Assembly: GCA_022605405.1 (NCBI GenBank)
Contig: JABYQQ010000027.1
Location: 62,001 to 126,000, forward strand
Source: Earliella scabrosa
Taxonomy: Eukaryota > Basidiomycota > Agaricomycetes > Polyporales > Polyporaceae
Length of the DNA: 64,000 nucleotides
Direction of reading: 5' to 3'
The position numbers and the translations under genes were made by a program. Of the stretch, positions 44,973-56,764 are shown in pieces. The notes beneath the pieces are model-generated. The model worked only from the letters and a program-made list of their open reading frames with translations. It was not told where the DNA came from and searched no databases. Each line of letters begins with the position of its first letter. Position 1 is the first letter of the stretch.

Positions 44973-45828
44973 CAACGTCGAGCTCGAAGTTTGACTTGCT
45001 GTTTCTCTTTCCTCCTGTCAGTGACCTTCCGATGTTCCGACTGATACTACGTTCAATTACATGTTCTATGATATGCTTCGTATAATGGATCCATCGCCCA
45101 CTGCTCTCGCACCTCCGTGACAGTAGGGCGGCCGCCTTGACTCATAGGCGTGGCACCGTTTTCCCTAGTCCCGCCTAGAGCTAGAGGACAAGCTTGCAGT
45201 GCGCGACGCGACGCGTTATAGGTCCGTGGGAAAATGTGACGAGCGCGTCAGTCACACAGGAGCCGTCCTCGTCCTCGAGTCCTCGGACGTCCAGGTGGCA
45301 GGTCGACATCCTCCACACCATCCGTTCGCTCCTAATGAACAGCTCCTGTCTCGCGCTCGGGAATGCACGAATTTCTCACTTGGGGTGTCCGAATCTGTGT
45401 CTGTTGCGTGTCGTGCACTTCCGACTGCGGACTCCGACGGTTCGAGTCGTCCGACTGCCACCGGCTCAGGAGCAAAATGCGGGTGCCATCGACACTGAGG
45501 CTCTGGAGTTCCAGACCGGCTCCGGCTACCCAACAACTAGGATATCCGACGACGGTGAGCATCCGCGGTACGGCCCACTCTTCACGTCGATCGTACTTAG
45601 GGGCCGAATGGCGGGCCATCCGAGGGCGGAGGCGGAGGAGGCTGCCAGCGACGCGATCTCCCGCCCGACAAACGTGGGCAACGCGGATGTCAGCCTCGCG
45701 GATATAATCCTCGCGCCTCGAAGACTTGTTTCACTACCTACCTTACTTCCTTATCCACGATCTGCTTGACGCAGACCTACATTGCTACACAAAGCACAGA
45801 TACGTATAACATCCCGTGAATACTCACT
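44973..45828. other. Intergenic, possible exons but no model
   Basis: A plus frame at 45194-45769 and overlapping minus frames are open. None has a convincing start or splice partner. The interval holds the promoter of the next gene. Confidence 0.3.
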
Positions 45829-47044
45829 ATGTCTAGGTCCACGAGCGACAGCTTCCGCGACAACGAGGTTGCGACGTCGACGTTCGCGACGCCCTTCGGC
45901 ACTCCGTTCTTCGGCCGGACCGAGGACGGGGAGTGGAGGAAGTTGACGATGGACGAGCTCAGGAGCGAGTATGAGGCGTGGGAGAGCAAGAGGATTGGTG
46001 AGTGCTCTATCCCCCTTCCTTGGTTGGTCACAGAGCGATGTGCTCACGGGTGGACGATCTCGCAGCTTCCCGCCGCGAGACTCGGAGTTGGGCCGACGAG
46101 GTCGAGGAGGAGCTCTTCGTTGAAGAAATGATTGTGAGTAATGACACTCGTCTCCACTTCGTTCGCGCCTCACAAGCCTCGCGACCTGAAGGAGGCCGAG
46201 GAGGAGGAGATGGAGCCCGTGGTTGTTGAGAAGCCCGCCAGCATCATCGAGGCTGTCCGCGCTGGTATCATGAACGCGGTCAACATCCTCGAGGAGAACG
46301 TCATCGAGATCGACCTCGCCATGGAGATCGCCCAGGAGACCGAGGCCGTGGCAGTCGTCAGGAACACCGTCAGCATCTTCGAGGACAACATCATCGACAT
46401 CGATCTCGACGCGGAGATGGCTGAGGCGGACACCGCCTTCTACTACGACGAGTCCGTTTCCTTCGACACTTTGGCGGCTGCGAGGTGAGACTTTCCGATC
46501 ATAATCTCCATTAACCCCGGCGGCTGACATCCGTGCTAGGCCGTTCACGGTGTTCGTTGACGACGACTCGGAGGCGCATTCCACCCGCGATGACATTAAC
46601 AACGACGCTCCCGACACATCCAACGTCATCGGCGCCGACCTCCTGAAGCGCATGATTAGCCAAGACGAACGTGACGCACTCGAAGTCGAGCAGTTTTTGG
46701 CGGCAGTGGAGGAAGCGAACGGCATGAAGGAGAACGTCGACATTTCCGGCGAAGTCGTGGCTCGTCGCGGGCCAGTGGAGGTTTCGGGGGCAGAGAGGAA
46801 GGCGTTGAAGGAGCTGAAGGTGAAGAAGCGGAAGCGGTCATCGGGGAAGCGGACCCGCGTGAGTGCCGAGTCAGAGGGCGAGCCTGTGAGTACTCGCTCT
46901 TCCTTCGCGGACGAGGCGACGGACAACTCACATCGCGCCGACTCGCAGAACCAGCCAAAGAAGGTGTCGAAGCGCAAGGACTCCGGTCCCCGGCACCACC
47001 GCCATCGGCACACCCTGTCTTCCATTGACAACGCGGAGAAGTAA
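45829..47044 (+). CDS. 344-residue acidic protein with an internal repeat and basic tail
   Basis: Exons 45829..45997, 46066..46133, 46192..46484 and 46540..47044 total 1035 bases in frame. After an ordered-looking start (TPFFGRTEDGEWRKLTMDEL), exon 3 carries two tandem 29-residue repeats: NAVNILEENVIEIDLAMEI and NTVSIFEDNIIDIDLDAEM. The C-terminal part has a Lys/Arg-rich stretch (KELKVKKRKRSSGKR) and a His-rich tail (RHHRHRH), suggesting nuclear location. I do not recognise the family. Codon choice is strongly C-ending, which produces a long false frame on the opposite strand. Confidence 0.68.
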
Positions 47045-47493
47045 GCGGCGGCGGATCGAGGTTCGACGGTCGACACAACCCGGGCGACTCGGCATTTTCA
47101 GCGACGGACGACCAGCCAGGCGGAGTCTGGGTGTAGGCTCTTGCGCCCATTCGCTGTCTTGAAGAGTCGACGCGACAAGACGCGCGAGAGGACGCAGGGA
47201 GGTCCCTTCCTGAGACAGGTGAGTGATTCTTCCCCGAGGGAGGGACCGCTTTGGTCCTGGCGCATACCTCTACGTGGTCCTCGGGACGAGTACCCGCCTG
47301 AACGGCGGGGAAACCGAAATGCGCTTTTCGTTTGTATCAGTAGATATTGATATCAATTTCACTGCTACGTTCGATGGTGATGTTTTCTGTCGAATGTACG
47401 CGACGTCGAGCACAGAGATTGCCATGGAACGTATCCGATTCATGTGAGAGGTTTCCAGACACTTCTTACCCCCTTCCAAGTGCGCTCTCTAAC
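47045..47493. other. Intergenic
   Basis: Spacer of 449 bp between two genes on the same strand. No separate feature is seen. Confidence 0.3.
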
Positions 47494-48190
47494 ATGTCTT
47501 CTGTCGAGCCGTGGCCGTGTCCCTCCATTCACGCCCACGTCATTCCGCCCAAACGCACTGCTGTTGCAGCCTCGGTTCGGGGTCATGCCACCTCGGCGTT
47601 CCTCTTCGACATGTCGGCAGTTCGCGGCTCAAGAGTAGCCTGATCATCGCGATCATTCTTACCGCGATTCTTGGTGAGTGGACTAGTCATTGCGGCCGGA
47701 ATGTGAGGTGATTAACGAAGCAATGCATCGCGTAGGGTTTTTCACCGTCCTCGTCTCCCTGTCTACCTACGTTATGAGGTGAGTGTCTTCGTCATACACG
47801 CACGCCAGTGTTATTCACGCCAATGCGGGAACTGCAGGGATCGCTATGATGTTCTTTGCAATCGCAGCGACGTGGGCCTCCACGACCGCGGGTCACCACG
47901 CCCTCCGTCACAATCAGGACCGTACTTCAAGCCGCTGACGATTCCGTTGCTTTGCAGTGTACCCACCAGAAGCTCCGCGATATCGGACTCCTCGCGACGG
48001 TACCCCGCTCTCGCCCGTTGGATGGAACCCGTACACGACCGTCGAGGCGATCCTGGGCGCAGAGTCCAGGACGGAGTCGGACCTGAGCATTTCCGATGCG
48101 CGCGACTGCGCGGACGTGGCTAGGCGCAGCGCGCGCACGGGAAGTGAAAATCCTGCGCAGGATGGAGGTTCGACTTTGACCGCAGGATGA
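47494..48190 (+). CDS. Small membrane protein, about 169 residues, five exons
   Basis: Exons 47494..47510, 47570..47673, 47736..47778, 47809..47921 and 47958..48190 total 510 bases in frame; introns of 30-62 bp include two very short ones (30 and 36 bp). Two hydrophobic segments are assembled across the splice sites: SLIIAIILTAILG joined to FFTVLVSLSTYVM, and AGIAMMFFAIAATWAS. The C-terminal 75 residues are hydrophilic, with many Ser, Asp and Arg. Splicing hydrophobic pieces into continuous helices supports the model. It may be a two-helix membrane protein; no family recognised. Confidence 0.5.
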
Positions 48191-49025
48191 GTTGAGCCCG
48201 AGTTGCTCTCTATGCATCTCGCGTCCCCCCTGATGCGCGCTCTGCGCTCTCCAGTCCGACCCCTTCCCTCCATGTCGATGCAAACGCCTCGTCCGGTAAT
48301 CTGGAGACGTTCGCGCTCACCGTGCGCCCACGGTGCGTTCCTGAGCCTCAGGCTTGTCCGTATATGAGATCTTGCGTTGTCCACATCCACCCTTCGATAT
48401 TGCCACGATCTCGTGTTGTCTTGGAACCAACACGAAGGCCAGAACGTCGATGTTTGGGAATGTCGCCAGGCCGACTCGGACTCGGAGAACAAGTCGGGAT
48501 GGTTGAGTATCTGCAAGTCGTACAAAGATCAATGTACAACACAGGACAGACATGCGAGCAGGTCGAGTACAGAAAGGGGCAGCGCTAGAGCGCCACGGTA
48601 GAGCAGCGGTAGAGAAGACAGACCAGTCCGCGGCCCGACTGGTGATACTGTACACAGATGGCATAATGCGGCGGTGAAAATAAATCGTAAGATGGCAGCG
48701 GTATTCGGAAGGGAGGGTCACTCGTACTGGTGAGCTACAGGGCATTCTGTACGTATGCATGTATGTCCGTACATTCGAAAGTTCGTCATGAGAGAACAAA
48801 GGCCATAACACGAACCGAGGGGCCGGATGGAGCCATCAATGAAGCGAGCGAGGGGAGCACAGGGATCGCCATTCGAGGACCGGCGAGGTACACGACCAGA
48901 GTTAGGGCGCAGAACGGGATACATCGACCTTGGGGACGTGAACAGATAGACCGGTCGGCGAGTCTAATCTTAAAGATCGTTAGCGCGAACTTAGCCACTT
49001 GAACAATGCGATGAGAGTGGTGAGC
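48191..49025. other. Intergenic between converging genes
   Basis: 3' ends of a plus gene and a minus gene meet here. No gene is seen. Confidence 0.3.
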
Positions 49026-51681
49026 TTACTGAGGTCGGCCTGAGAGCTGTGGATCAGGGATTCCAGCTTCCTTTCTTGAATATACCGCAAGGTTGACATC
49101 GTTCCATATGAATATAACATTCTGCCCGTCCGAGCCTGCCGCGAACCGCATGTCATTGATCCATTTTTCTGTGGTCCATAGCAGTGTTCCGTCGCATGTC
49201 CTCCATAACAGTCCATGACCAGAGTCGCCGGACAGGATGTATCTGCCGTCGGGCGAAAAGTGTGCATACGTCACGGACCGTATCACCCGGCCCGGGATGG
49301 CTCCGATAGACCTGATATGCCCCTGGCCAAAATCGTCGCATAGATATACGCCACCGTCCCTGTCAGGTGTGGCCCACAGAATCTGTTGCCCATCAAGGGA
49401 GAACTCGAGCGAGACTCCATAGAACAGCGGACCAGCCTTAGACTCGGAGTCTGTGTGTAGACTGACAAGCACTTCGCCAGTAGCGAGGCTCACGATGGTC
49501 ACAACCCTTTGATGGCTGAACATCGCAAGCCGCGTGCTTGCGGCGTCAAAGACGGCTGCAATGATCCGATGTTCAAAGGCAGGGCACGTGGAAAGAATAG
49601 AGTCTGTCCCCCAGCGCGACTCGGAGCTGGAAGACAGGCCGTTCTCCCTCCAGACGGCGATTTGGACATCCCAGCCATACAACACCAGTGTGGTGCCATC
49701 CGGCGAAAAGCCCAAGCGTCCTGAGTGGTCGAGGTCCATACGGTCACATTCGCGATCCTGGAATTTGAAGTTGAAAACTCCGACGGCGATAGCTTGGCAC
49801 GTTTCGGTGAGGCTCCAGATGCGGACAGTTGAGTCTTCCGATGCAGCGCTGGCCAGCTTGAAGCCGTCCCAAGACACGCAGAAGCAAAAGGTGTGAGGCC
49901 CTGCAAAAGTCCAAACCGTGTGGGGGAGGTCTATTGCCGCATGATGTATCGTGAGGGAGCATCCATCCGGCGGATGCAATGACTTGCTAACAAGGTGCCA
50001 GCCTCGCAAGTTGGGATGAAATGAGAGCGTGCGAAGATCACAGGTGGGGGGGAGGTCACGGACGTAGCTCAGACTTTCCATGATGTCGATTAGAAGGATA
50101 GTGTGTGAGGTCCGAGGTGTGCTAGCCCAATGCAACAACACTATAATCCAATTCCCATCGCCGGATATTGCAATAATGGGTCGTTCCTGAGGACGACTTG
50201 GTTCCGGATACAGCGGTAGCTTCGTAGAGGCTAGCAAGTGATAGTAAGCTCCATCAATTCAAGCCTCGTGCAATCATAGTAAGTAATAAGTACTCACTAA
50301 GATTGCTACTGGACACTGCTACAGTGGTCCTGAGCACGCCTTTCTTCTGCAGCCTGGGAAAGATTTGCTCCACAAGACCATCCCGCATCCTGGTTTCATA
50401 GAATATCGTGATGTCAAACCACATGGCAATGAGTACGGGAAACTGCAAGATGAGGTGTTCTGTCTCGCGTAGTAGGCATCCAAGCGTGTCCGCGCCGGTA
50501 ACACTGCCAGACGTGTCACCTTCAAGCCCCAAAGTGGGTGCAATAAATGCAGCATATTCCTTTTCTTGACCAATTATCGAATGACCCATATCCACATGGA
50601 GAGAGAGAGTTCGAAGCTGGCTTGTATGAACATATTGAAGAATATTGGCTAGGACTCGAACATGTGTTTGCATCGGCACCGGTGTAAGATCAGGTTGCCA
50701 GACTGCACTCAGCGTTATGGTCATGTTGTGGACATGATGCAAATGTTGAAGATACACATATTGTGTCTCTGCCATATCAGTGTTTTCTGTGTAGGGGTGT
50801 TGATCATCAACATCAACAACAAGTATGAATCATAAGACCGTCACTGGCCGCGCGGTGTCTGGACACACACCTTCTAGCCACTCGTCTGTTATAACCAGCC
50901 TCAGAACCAACGACTGGAGTGTGGATTGCGACATGAGAACAAGTATTCTCGTGATATTGGCGTCACAATCATCGATCTTGAGTTATCGTATCAGTGTAAA
51001 TTTCGCAAACATCGTACTCCAGAATCTTACGTGTAGTTCTTTGAGAGCGAGCTTCATGGAGAGCCATCTTTGTGGAATGTGCGACGCCGCCTTGTGAAGG
51101 ACGCAAACGAAGAAGCACGCTAGCCGCTCTAGGGCGGGGAATGCGTTGACAACAAGGTTGAAGAAGTCGGAGTGAGTCTTGAAAGTAACCGACCCGATGG
51201 AGAGATGACGAATCGGGGCACATCTTCGAAGATTGCGGACGAGGGACGGCCTCAAGAGGAACGAATGGATCAACGAAACGTGATTCTTCTTCCCATCAAC
51301 ACCATAATCCCGGTTACGAACACCATAGTGACGAAAGTCGAGATGTTCCAGATTGGGCAGACGTCGCAGTAGAAGGGTGGGTAGTGGATCCAGAACCGTC
51401 AGAACGGATGGCCTCTGCGCGGATCTGCCGAACGGATCCGGTACAATCCACACCACGACGGTATCTATGAGGCTCTCCAGGGCTTTATCCCCGTCGAGTG
51501 ATCGTAGGAGTCGTTTGATCTGAGGCATCGACTTCAGGTCGACTTGGCGAAAGATGAAAACCCGAGAGCGAGCATGCCACCCTTTGGCAACGAGGGAGCA
51601 AGCAAGGAGAGATGGTGGGTCATCGCTGAGATTGCGGATAATGCGCTCGATCAGCTCGACAGGGATCCGGGGGGTAGGCAT
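49026..51681 (-). CDS. F-box-WD40 protein, 816 residues
   Basis: Exons 51681..51031, 50976..50871, 50786..50298 and 50230..49026 join in frame and sum to 2451 bases. The N-terminus is an F-box (MPTPRIPVELIERIIRNLSD, then LLACSLVAKGWHARSR), followed by leucine-rich segments such as PNLEHLDFRHYGV. The last exon has several WD40-type repeats, for example FCVSWDGFKLASAASEDSTVRIWSL (split here only in description), FSPDGTTLVLYGWDVQIAVW and FSPDGRYILSGDSGHGLLW. In SCF ubiquitin ligases the F-box binds Skp1 and the propeller binds a substrate; that role is inferred. Read without the 67-bp third intron, the F-box and WD40 parts would look like two genes, but the frame is continuous across it and the WD40 part has no ATG of its own near its beginning. 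Confidence 0.75.
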
Positions 51682-52412
51682 GGCAGAATGATATGACTCT
51701 GAGCAGTTGAGAGCTCTGGCGGGGACAAGCTAAGATAAGTACAGGCAACCGCGGCGTTTCAAAGATGTGTCGGAGGCGCTGCGAGACGCTCGCCCGGTAT
51801 ACCGGTCCGCCTTTCCCGCGACAACCGCTGCCAGCGTGCTCGAACTTGAAGCTTGAATTCCAACTTTGCGTGAGCCTTCCTGGAACATATGTCTTTCGCG
51901 TCCATGCGCGACTAGTACCCACAATTGCAGCTTACGGTGATCGTTAGGGTGTCGCCTGTGACACGCTCTCCGAGTCTTATTGATACGGCGCCTCACTTCA
52001 AGCCTCAGATAATTGTTCAAGATGGAGCGTGTACCAGGAGGGAGGACGTGGCGGACACTGGCAGCGAGTTGGGGAGGTAGCGAGTGATGGGGCCTAAGGC
52101 CTCCGAGTTCGGAGGAGCAACGGTGCGTCAGACGTCGTGTCCGGAATCACGGAGATCATAGAAGTTAACGAGGTCACCCTCATACAATTACAGCAGCACA
52201 CAGACACAGTACACTATGTACAACAAAACAACAAAACATTCCATCCGAGAGAGACAGTCTAGAGAGCGCAGCCCCGAGTCGGTCCAAGCAGAGTCCATCC
52301 GCACAAGCCCCTCACCCCGACTCGTCACCACACGTCCTACACGTCCGCGCCGTTTTGACTATCGCTCAACACCACCCCCAGCGACGGCGCTTTGGCTCGC
52401 GTCCTGCCCCAT
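51682..52412. other. Intergenic, promoter side of the F-box-WD40 gene
   Basis: Short frames only. It also contains the 3' flank of the next minus-strand gene. Confidence 0.3.
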
Positions 52413-53262
52413 TCAGATTGCCAGCGTCAGCACACTAAACAGAATCGGACACCATGACGGAGACGACGGAAGGTACGCACGGTAGAAGCTCGCGTGGGGG
52501 TCGTATCGACCGTGGAGCGGGTGGAAGAAGGCCGAGTTGGCGGCGGCGAAGAGGATGGAGACGAGTAGGAGGGCGAACGTGATCACCCAGCACATCCACG
52601 CGAACGCGACGAGCACGGTCAGCACGCGGCACTGCCAGTACGTGTGGCACCAGAAGAGGTCGCCCCAGAACGTCTGCGGTGACGGGTCAGCAGCGGGTAC
52701 GTCGTTGCATTTTGTTGCATTCGGAGACGGCGGGCGAGACGAGGGGGAGCGTGATGGCCGAGGGAGAGGGAATCGGCGAGAAGAAAGGGGGACGAAGAAG
52801 CGAGAGGGTACGTACCGTGGCGATCGCAGCGCCGACTAGGAACATGACGAAGAGCACAAAGAGGCCGAAGAGCTCGCCCGCAAAGGACGAGAGGCGGCCA
52901 TAGTCGTAGCTTCGGTGGATGATGTGGATTCTGCGCACAAGGTGAGCATGACTCGGACAGGGCATAGGCCGGGGCACGAGAGGACGAAGACGCACATGAA
53001 CGAGGACCAGAAGAGGGCGAGGACGGAGGTGGCGAGGAGCTCGACGGCGATGGGGTCGTAGAACGCCTGGCCGTTGTTGAGCGGGTCGTACGGCGGGAGG
53101 AAGAGGGTGTAGTGCAGGCGCGTGCCCGTGAGGCCGAGCAGCACGGCGGAGAAGAGCCACTGCGCGCGTGCGAGGTGAGTGTGCGTGACCGTCAGGCCCG
53201 AAGTAGGCTGAACATACCAGGACGACATAGAGCGCAATACGGATGCCGTTTATGGACGCCAT
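52413..53262 (-). CDS. MARVEL-like four-helix membrane protein, about 200 residues
   Basis: Exons 53262..53218, 53159..52978, 52930..52816 and 52673..52413 total 603 bases in frame. Four hydrophobic segments are visible: IRIALYVVLWLFSAVLLGL at the start (across intron 1), VELLATSVLALFWSSFMCVF, LFGLFVLFVMFLVGAAIAT and VLVAFAWMCWVITFALLLVS. Short hydrophilic loops hold a conserved-looking HYTLFLPPYDP and an AFFHPLHGRYDPHASFY near the C-terminus. The layout fits MARVEL-domain membrane proteins common in basidiomycetes, which act in membrane organisation. The family name is inference from topology. Confidence 0.7.
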
Positions 53263-55121
53263 GGAACACTTGACGACAGGGCAGGAGTTCGTTGCTAGCG
53301 AGCGGGAGGAAGGGAAGGAAGCGGGTTCAGCGGACTCGAGGACTCGGGCAGAGGGTGGATATATGGCTCAAGGTTATATGAACGCTAAGCCCAGCAAGGT
53401 GCGTGGACGGTGGTGCCATCGGGCGTGAGTCGGACAACGTGTTTCCCTCGCAGGGCAATATCGGCAGACGGCCGTCGACCCGTCTTTTTTCTGGCACGCA
53501 ACAACGACATTCGCAGCGCCAGTGGTACCTTCTCGAGGCTCATGGGGCCTGCCCTTGGCGCCTCGGAGCTGCTGGAGCTGCAACATCGAGCGGGTCTAGA
53601 TGCGCGCGGACTCCGGGGACATTCGCAGAGCAGTCTGGTCCGAACGAGCCATGTGCGCGAAGCCAGACGTGAACCCTGCCTCTCTGAGCTCTTCGAAGTT
53701 CATCGCCGGCGAAAGAAGTGCAGCGCCTTTGCGATGCTGTGCGATAGAGTTGGGAAGTGCGTCCCTATCGTGGAGATCGCCCGGCCGCAACGTGGCTGCC
53801 CAGACGAATTTTGTGCGGCGGGACAAAGGGCTCTTGACGTCAATCCGCCCCCCGCTCCCATCCTCGAGGCAAGTCGGTGGCGGTGATACAACGTTCCTAG
53901 TCCTGTGCGCGCTCGTGGCATGCCGCTCACCTTTCTGCCTTCATCCTTTGTCTCCGCACGGCTCATCCAATGCGAACATAGGTCTGTTTCATTTCACCTT
54001 CATGCAAATCATAACAATGAGTAGCGTCGTCATTCTCGTCCCCAACATTGCTGTGCGGCTGCAATACATACATGTTCGGTGAGCGTCAGCGCAGCCTTGA
54101 CCAGTATCCTAGTATCATACGTCGACAGGTTTTGATAAGAGTTCATTCCGGTCTTCTCCTCTGAGTACGTGAAATCGAGCTGCGTCCGTAGGCCCTACGT
54201 CAGCGCACAGCGACAAACCCATTCGTCACCATCCTCCTACCTCACCTAGCCTTCTCACTAATGCTATGCGCCACCAGCTCGTTCATGGAGTATTACTCAT
54301 TGGCTCCTGTTCGTGACGCAACTGGCACTCATACTTACCTCGACCACCCATCGTCGGCGTCGTACGCGACACGCACCTTGCCGGTGAGTTCCGAAGTACT
54401 CCATCTCTGCCTCTGTCTGAATGATATAACATTTGGAAGCATGCAACGCCTGCACGATATACCGGATTCCTGGATTCCTGACTGCGGCGTCTTCATCCTC
54501 ACACGCACTCCCGCCACGCGAACTCCCTCTGCGCCCGCACGCATATGGTGCGCGTTCCCGCCCTCTGCCCGCAGCGCGCAGTTCGAGATTCATTCCGAGG
54601 CTGAACGTTCCATGCGTGGTGCGTTCTCTAATGCTGGATCGTACAGCCAGTCGGTCGACTAACATTCTGCGCGAACTTGCTAGATCCCACACGAATCCAA
54701 TTGCATCCAGCAGATGAGCTGACGTGCTCAGAAGGATGTGGTCCAAGCGAACACCTGTGATGAGTCAGAGTTGTTCGTGACGAGCGATCTCTCCATGCTG
54801 ATGCATATGGGTTCCGGCCGGCGAGCGATGGTGGCCCCGAGTTGCGATCAGACGACAGTAGACTGCAGCACCGTCCACTCACTGCTCAGGAGTATCGTGT
54901 GTCGTTATCAATCCGTGCGTATCCACCTGATACCTTCGTCGCAATCCAGTACTGATGATGGATGCTAGAGGGCGGTGCGGAATGTAAGTATTGCTAAAAT
55001 TCTCTTTCTAACAACGAATGGAACTATTCTACCCGACTACTGACTATACAGTTCAGCCTGAACGCAACGGCCCGCAGGTGAGTCTGCACCGCGATCATCA
55101 TAAGTGTCATCTTGAATGCCC
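53263..55121. other. Intergenic, weak exon candidates
   Basis: A plus-strand ATG at 54261 opens a plausible start exon (MLCATSSFMEYYSLAPVRDA) with a GTGAGT donor near 54385, but no continuation is clear. Open frames at 53.4-54.1 kb conflict between strands. A (CTCGCC)n-type microsatellite lies just beyond, at 55205-55240, within the next gene. Confidence 0.3.
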
Positions 55122-56203
55122 TCATTCTCCTCCCGCCCGCCGAACGGGTCGAAGCGCTGCGCGCATCTTGCATGGTGACGCAGCGATTGGCGATGCCCTC
55201 ACTCCTGTGTCCTCGCCCTCGCCCTCGCCCTCATCCTCGCTCGCATCCTTCGTGTCTACACACAATCTCGCAACCCTCCTCGACTCCCGCTCCTCGAACC
55301 CCGAATCCGATTTGGGCGCAACAAGCCGGAACTCCATCGAGATGGTCGGCGTTTCTGGCTTGCCCGCCTGCATTTCCTACACTCAAAGCCGCAAACGTCA
55401 GTTCAGCCCACTCCGAGCCACACGCTATAGCTCTCGCTCACCCGCACAACGTCCCCAAGCGCCGCGCTCTCTACCGTGCACACATGCATCCGGCGCATGC
55501 TCGGACACGCCGCCGCCCACGGCCCGAGCGGGATGCTCTGCCTCTGGCCAAAATGCAGGAAGAGCTCCTTCACCGCCGGGAAGCACGCCTCGCGCACGAG
55601 CGCATCCGACCGCCACCCGCCCACTTCCGCTCCCTGATCCCGATGAGAGCGAGAGTGAGATTCGCCGACGGGCGCATACCCGACCGCGAGCCGCGTGAGG
55701 GCGGGTAGCGCGGCCCAGCGCTGGACGAGGCCGGGGAGCGCGCACGCGGTGGCGTCAAAGTCGTCCACGGCGAGGCTCGTCAGCCGCGTTGCGTGCGCGA
55801 AGATGCGCTCGAGCGCGTTCCCCTCCCGGACGGTGGCGGCGCCGAGCGCGAGCGAGAGGTGGCCGGTGAGGAGGTGGAAGCGGCGAGGGCTCGCGTCCGA
55901 GTTCTGTGATCGTTCTACCTCGCCTTCATACCCTAGTCGTTCTGCAGAAAGAGCCTTCCCCTGCTTCCCTTCGCGGAGATCGCATGAGGGGCGCCCATCG
56001 GGCCCGGCCTCGTACGCGAACATGAAGTGGTGGAAGGCCGCGACGTCGTCCGCACTCCGCAACGCGACATCGCACGTCCTGAGGAGCCGCCGTGCTGCGA
56101 TATGCTCCCACTCCTTCGAGACGAGCCGGAAAGCGACGAGGTCCGGGCGGGCGCAGACGTGGTCGAGGATGTGGTAGCACACGTCTTGGTCGAGCTGTGG
56201 CAT
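55122..56203 (-). CDS. F-box protein, 338 residues
   Basis: Exons 56203..55442 and 55376..55122 join in phase 0 across a 65-bp intron. The N-terminus (MPQLDQDVCYHILDHVCARP, then LVAFRLVSKEWEHIAARRLL) is a clear F-box. The rest has leucine-rich, LRR-like stretches (LTSLAVDDFD, LTRLAVGYAP, AVKELFLHFG). The second exon ends in an acidic Glu/Gly repeat (EDEGEGEGEDTG) from a hexanucleotide microsatellite. A role as an SCF adaptor is inferred; the target is unknown. Part of the first exon (about residues 75-98) could be a retained intron. Confidence 0.68.
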
Positions 56204-56764
56204 CTTCTAGCTCTCTCGTGTAGGTAAGGACGAGGGAAGAACGCTATGTTCAGTGGGATCGGAGTCGAGACCCTGGAGTTATGATACCCACTGCGCGCGC
56301 GGTCTTCTTGGAATGATGGTGGCCCGCAACCGCTCCGTGTCTTCAAACACGCAACGGCACAAGTACTGAGCCCGCCAGCTCGTCGTTCCATAATACTTGA
56401 GACGCGTGCGCCGACGAGCATGGATGGACCGTTGATGAGAAAGGTATGTACGGTGTCCGTGCTTCGCTCAGTCGTCATTCTGATTTTCTCCCAGTCAAAC
56501 GCACATCGGTCAGGCTGAGTACGGACTGGCAGACGGCAGCAGCTTGATGGGTTCGGAGTATGCGTAAAACAGGGTTAGTCCCAAGTCCTAGTGAAGTTCT
56601 GACAACAATGTGGTCAGGACCAGCTCATCGAAAGGACCATCTGTCCTCCCTGGGCAGGTCCGCCCCAACTTGAACCGTGAGAGCATCGCTTAGTCAGCAG
56701 TGAGGGACGCTGAACTTACTGTAAGTTCAACGTTTTCAACCACCATCTCCTCGACCGTCGAGCA
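56204..56764. other. Intergenic between divergent genes
   Basis: 561 bp between the minus-strand F-box gene and the plus-strand NTPase gene, so it should hold both promoters. No named site is seen. Confidence 0.3.

Noticed and set aside
45751..47076. 441-codon minus-strand ORF
   Set aside because: Antisense shadow of the spliced plus-strand gene at 45829-47044, caused by its GC-rich third positions.
53410..54082. Overlapping plus-strand ORFs at 53.4-54.1 kb
   Set aside because: Frames conflict with each other and with minus-strand frames, and none has a credible start, splice site or domain.
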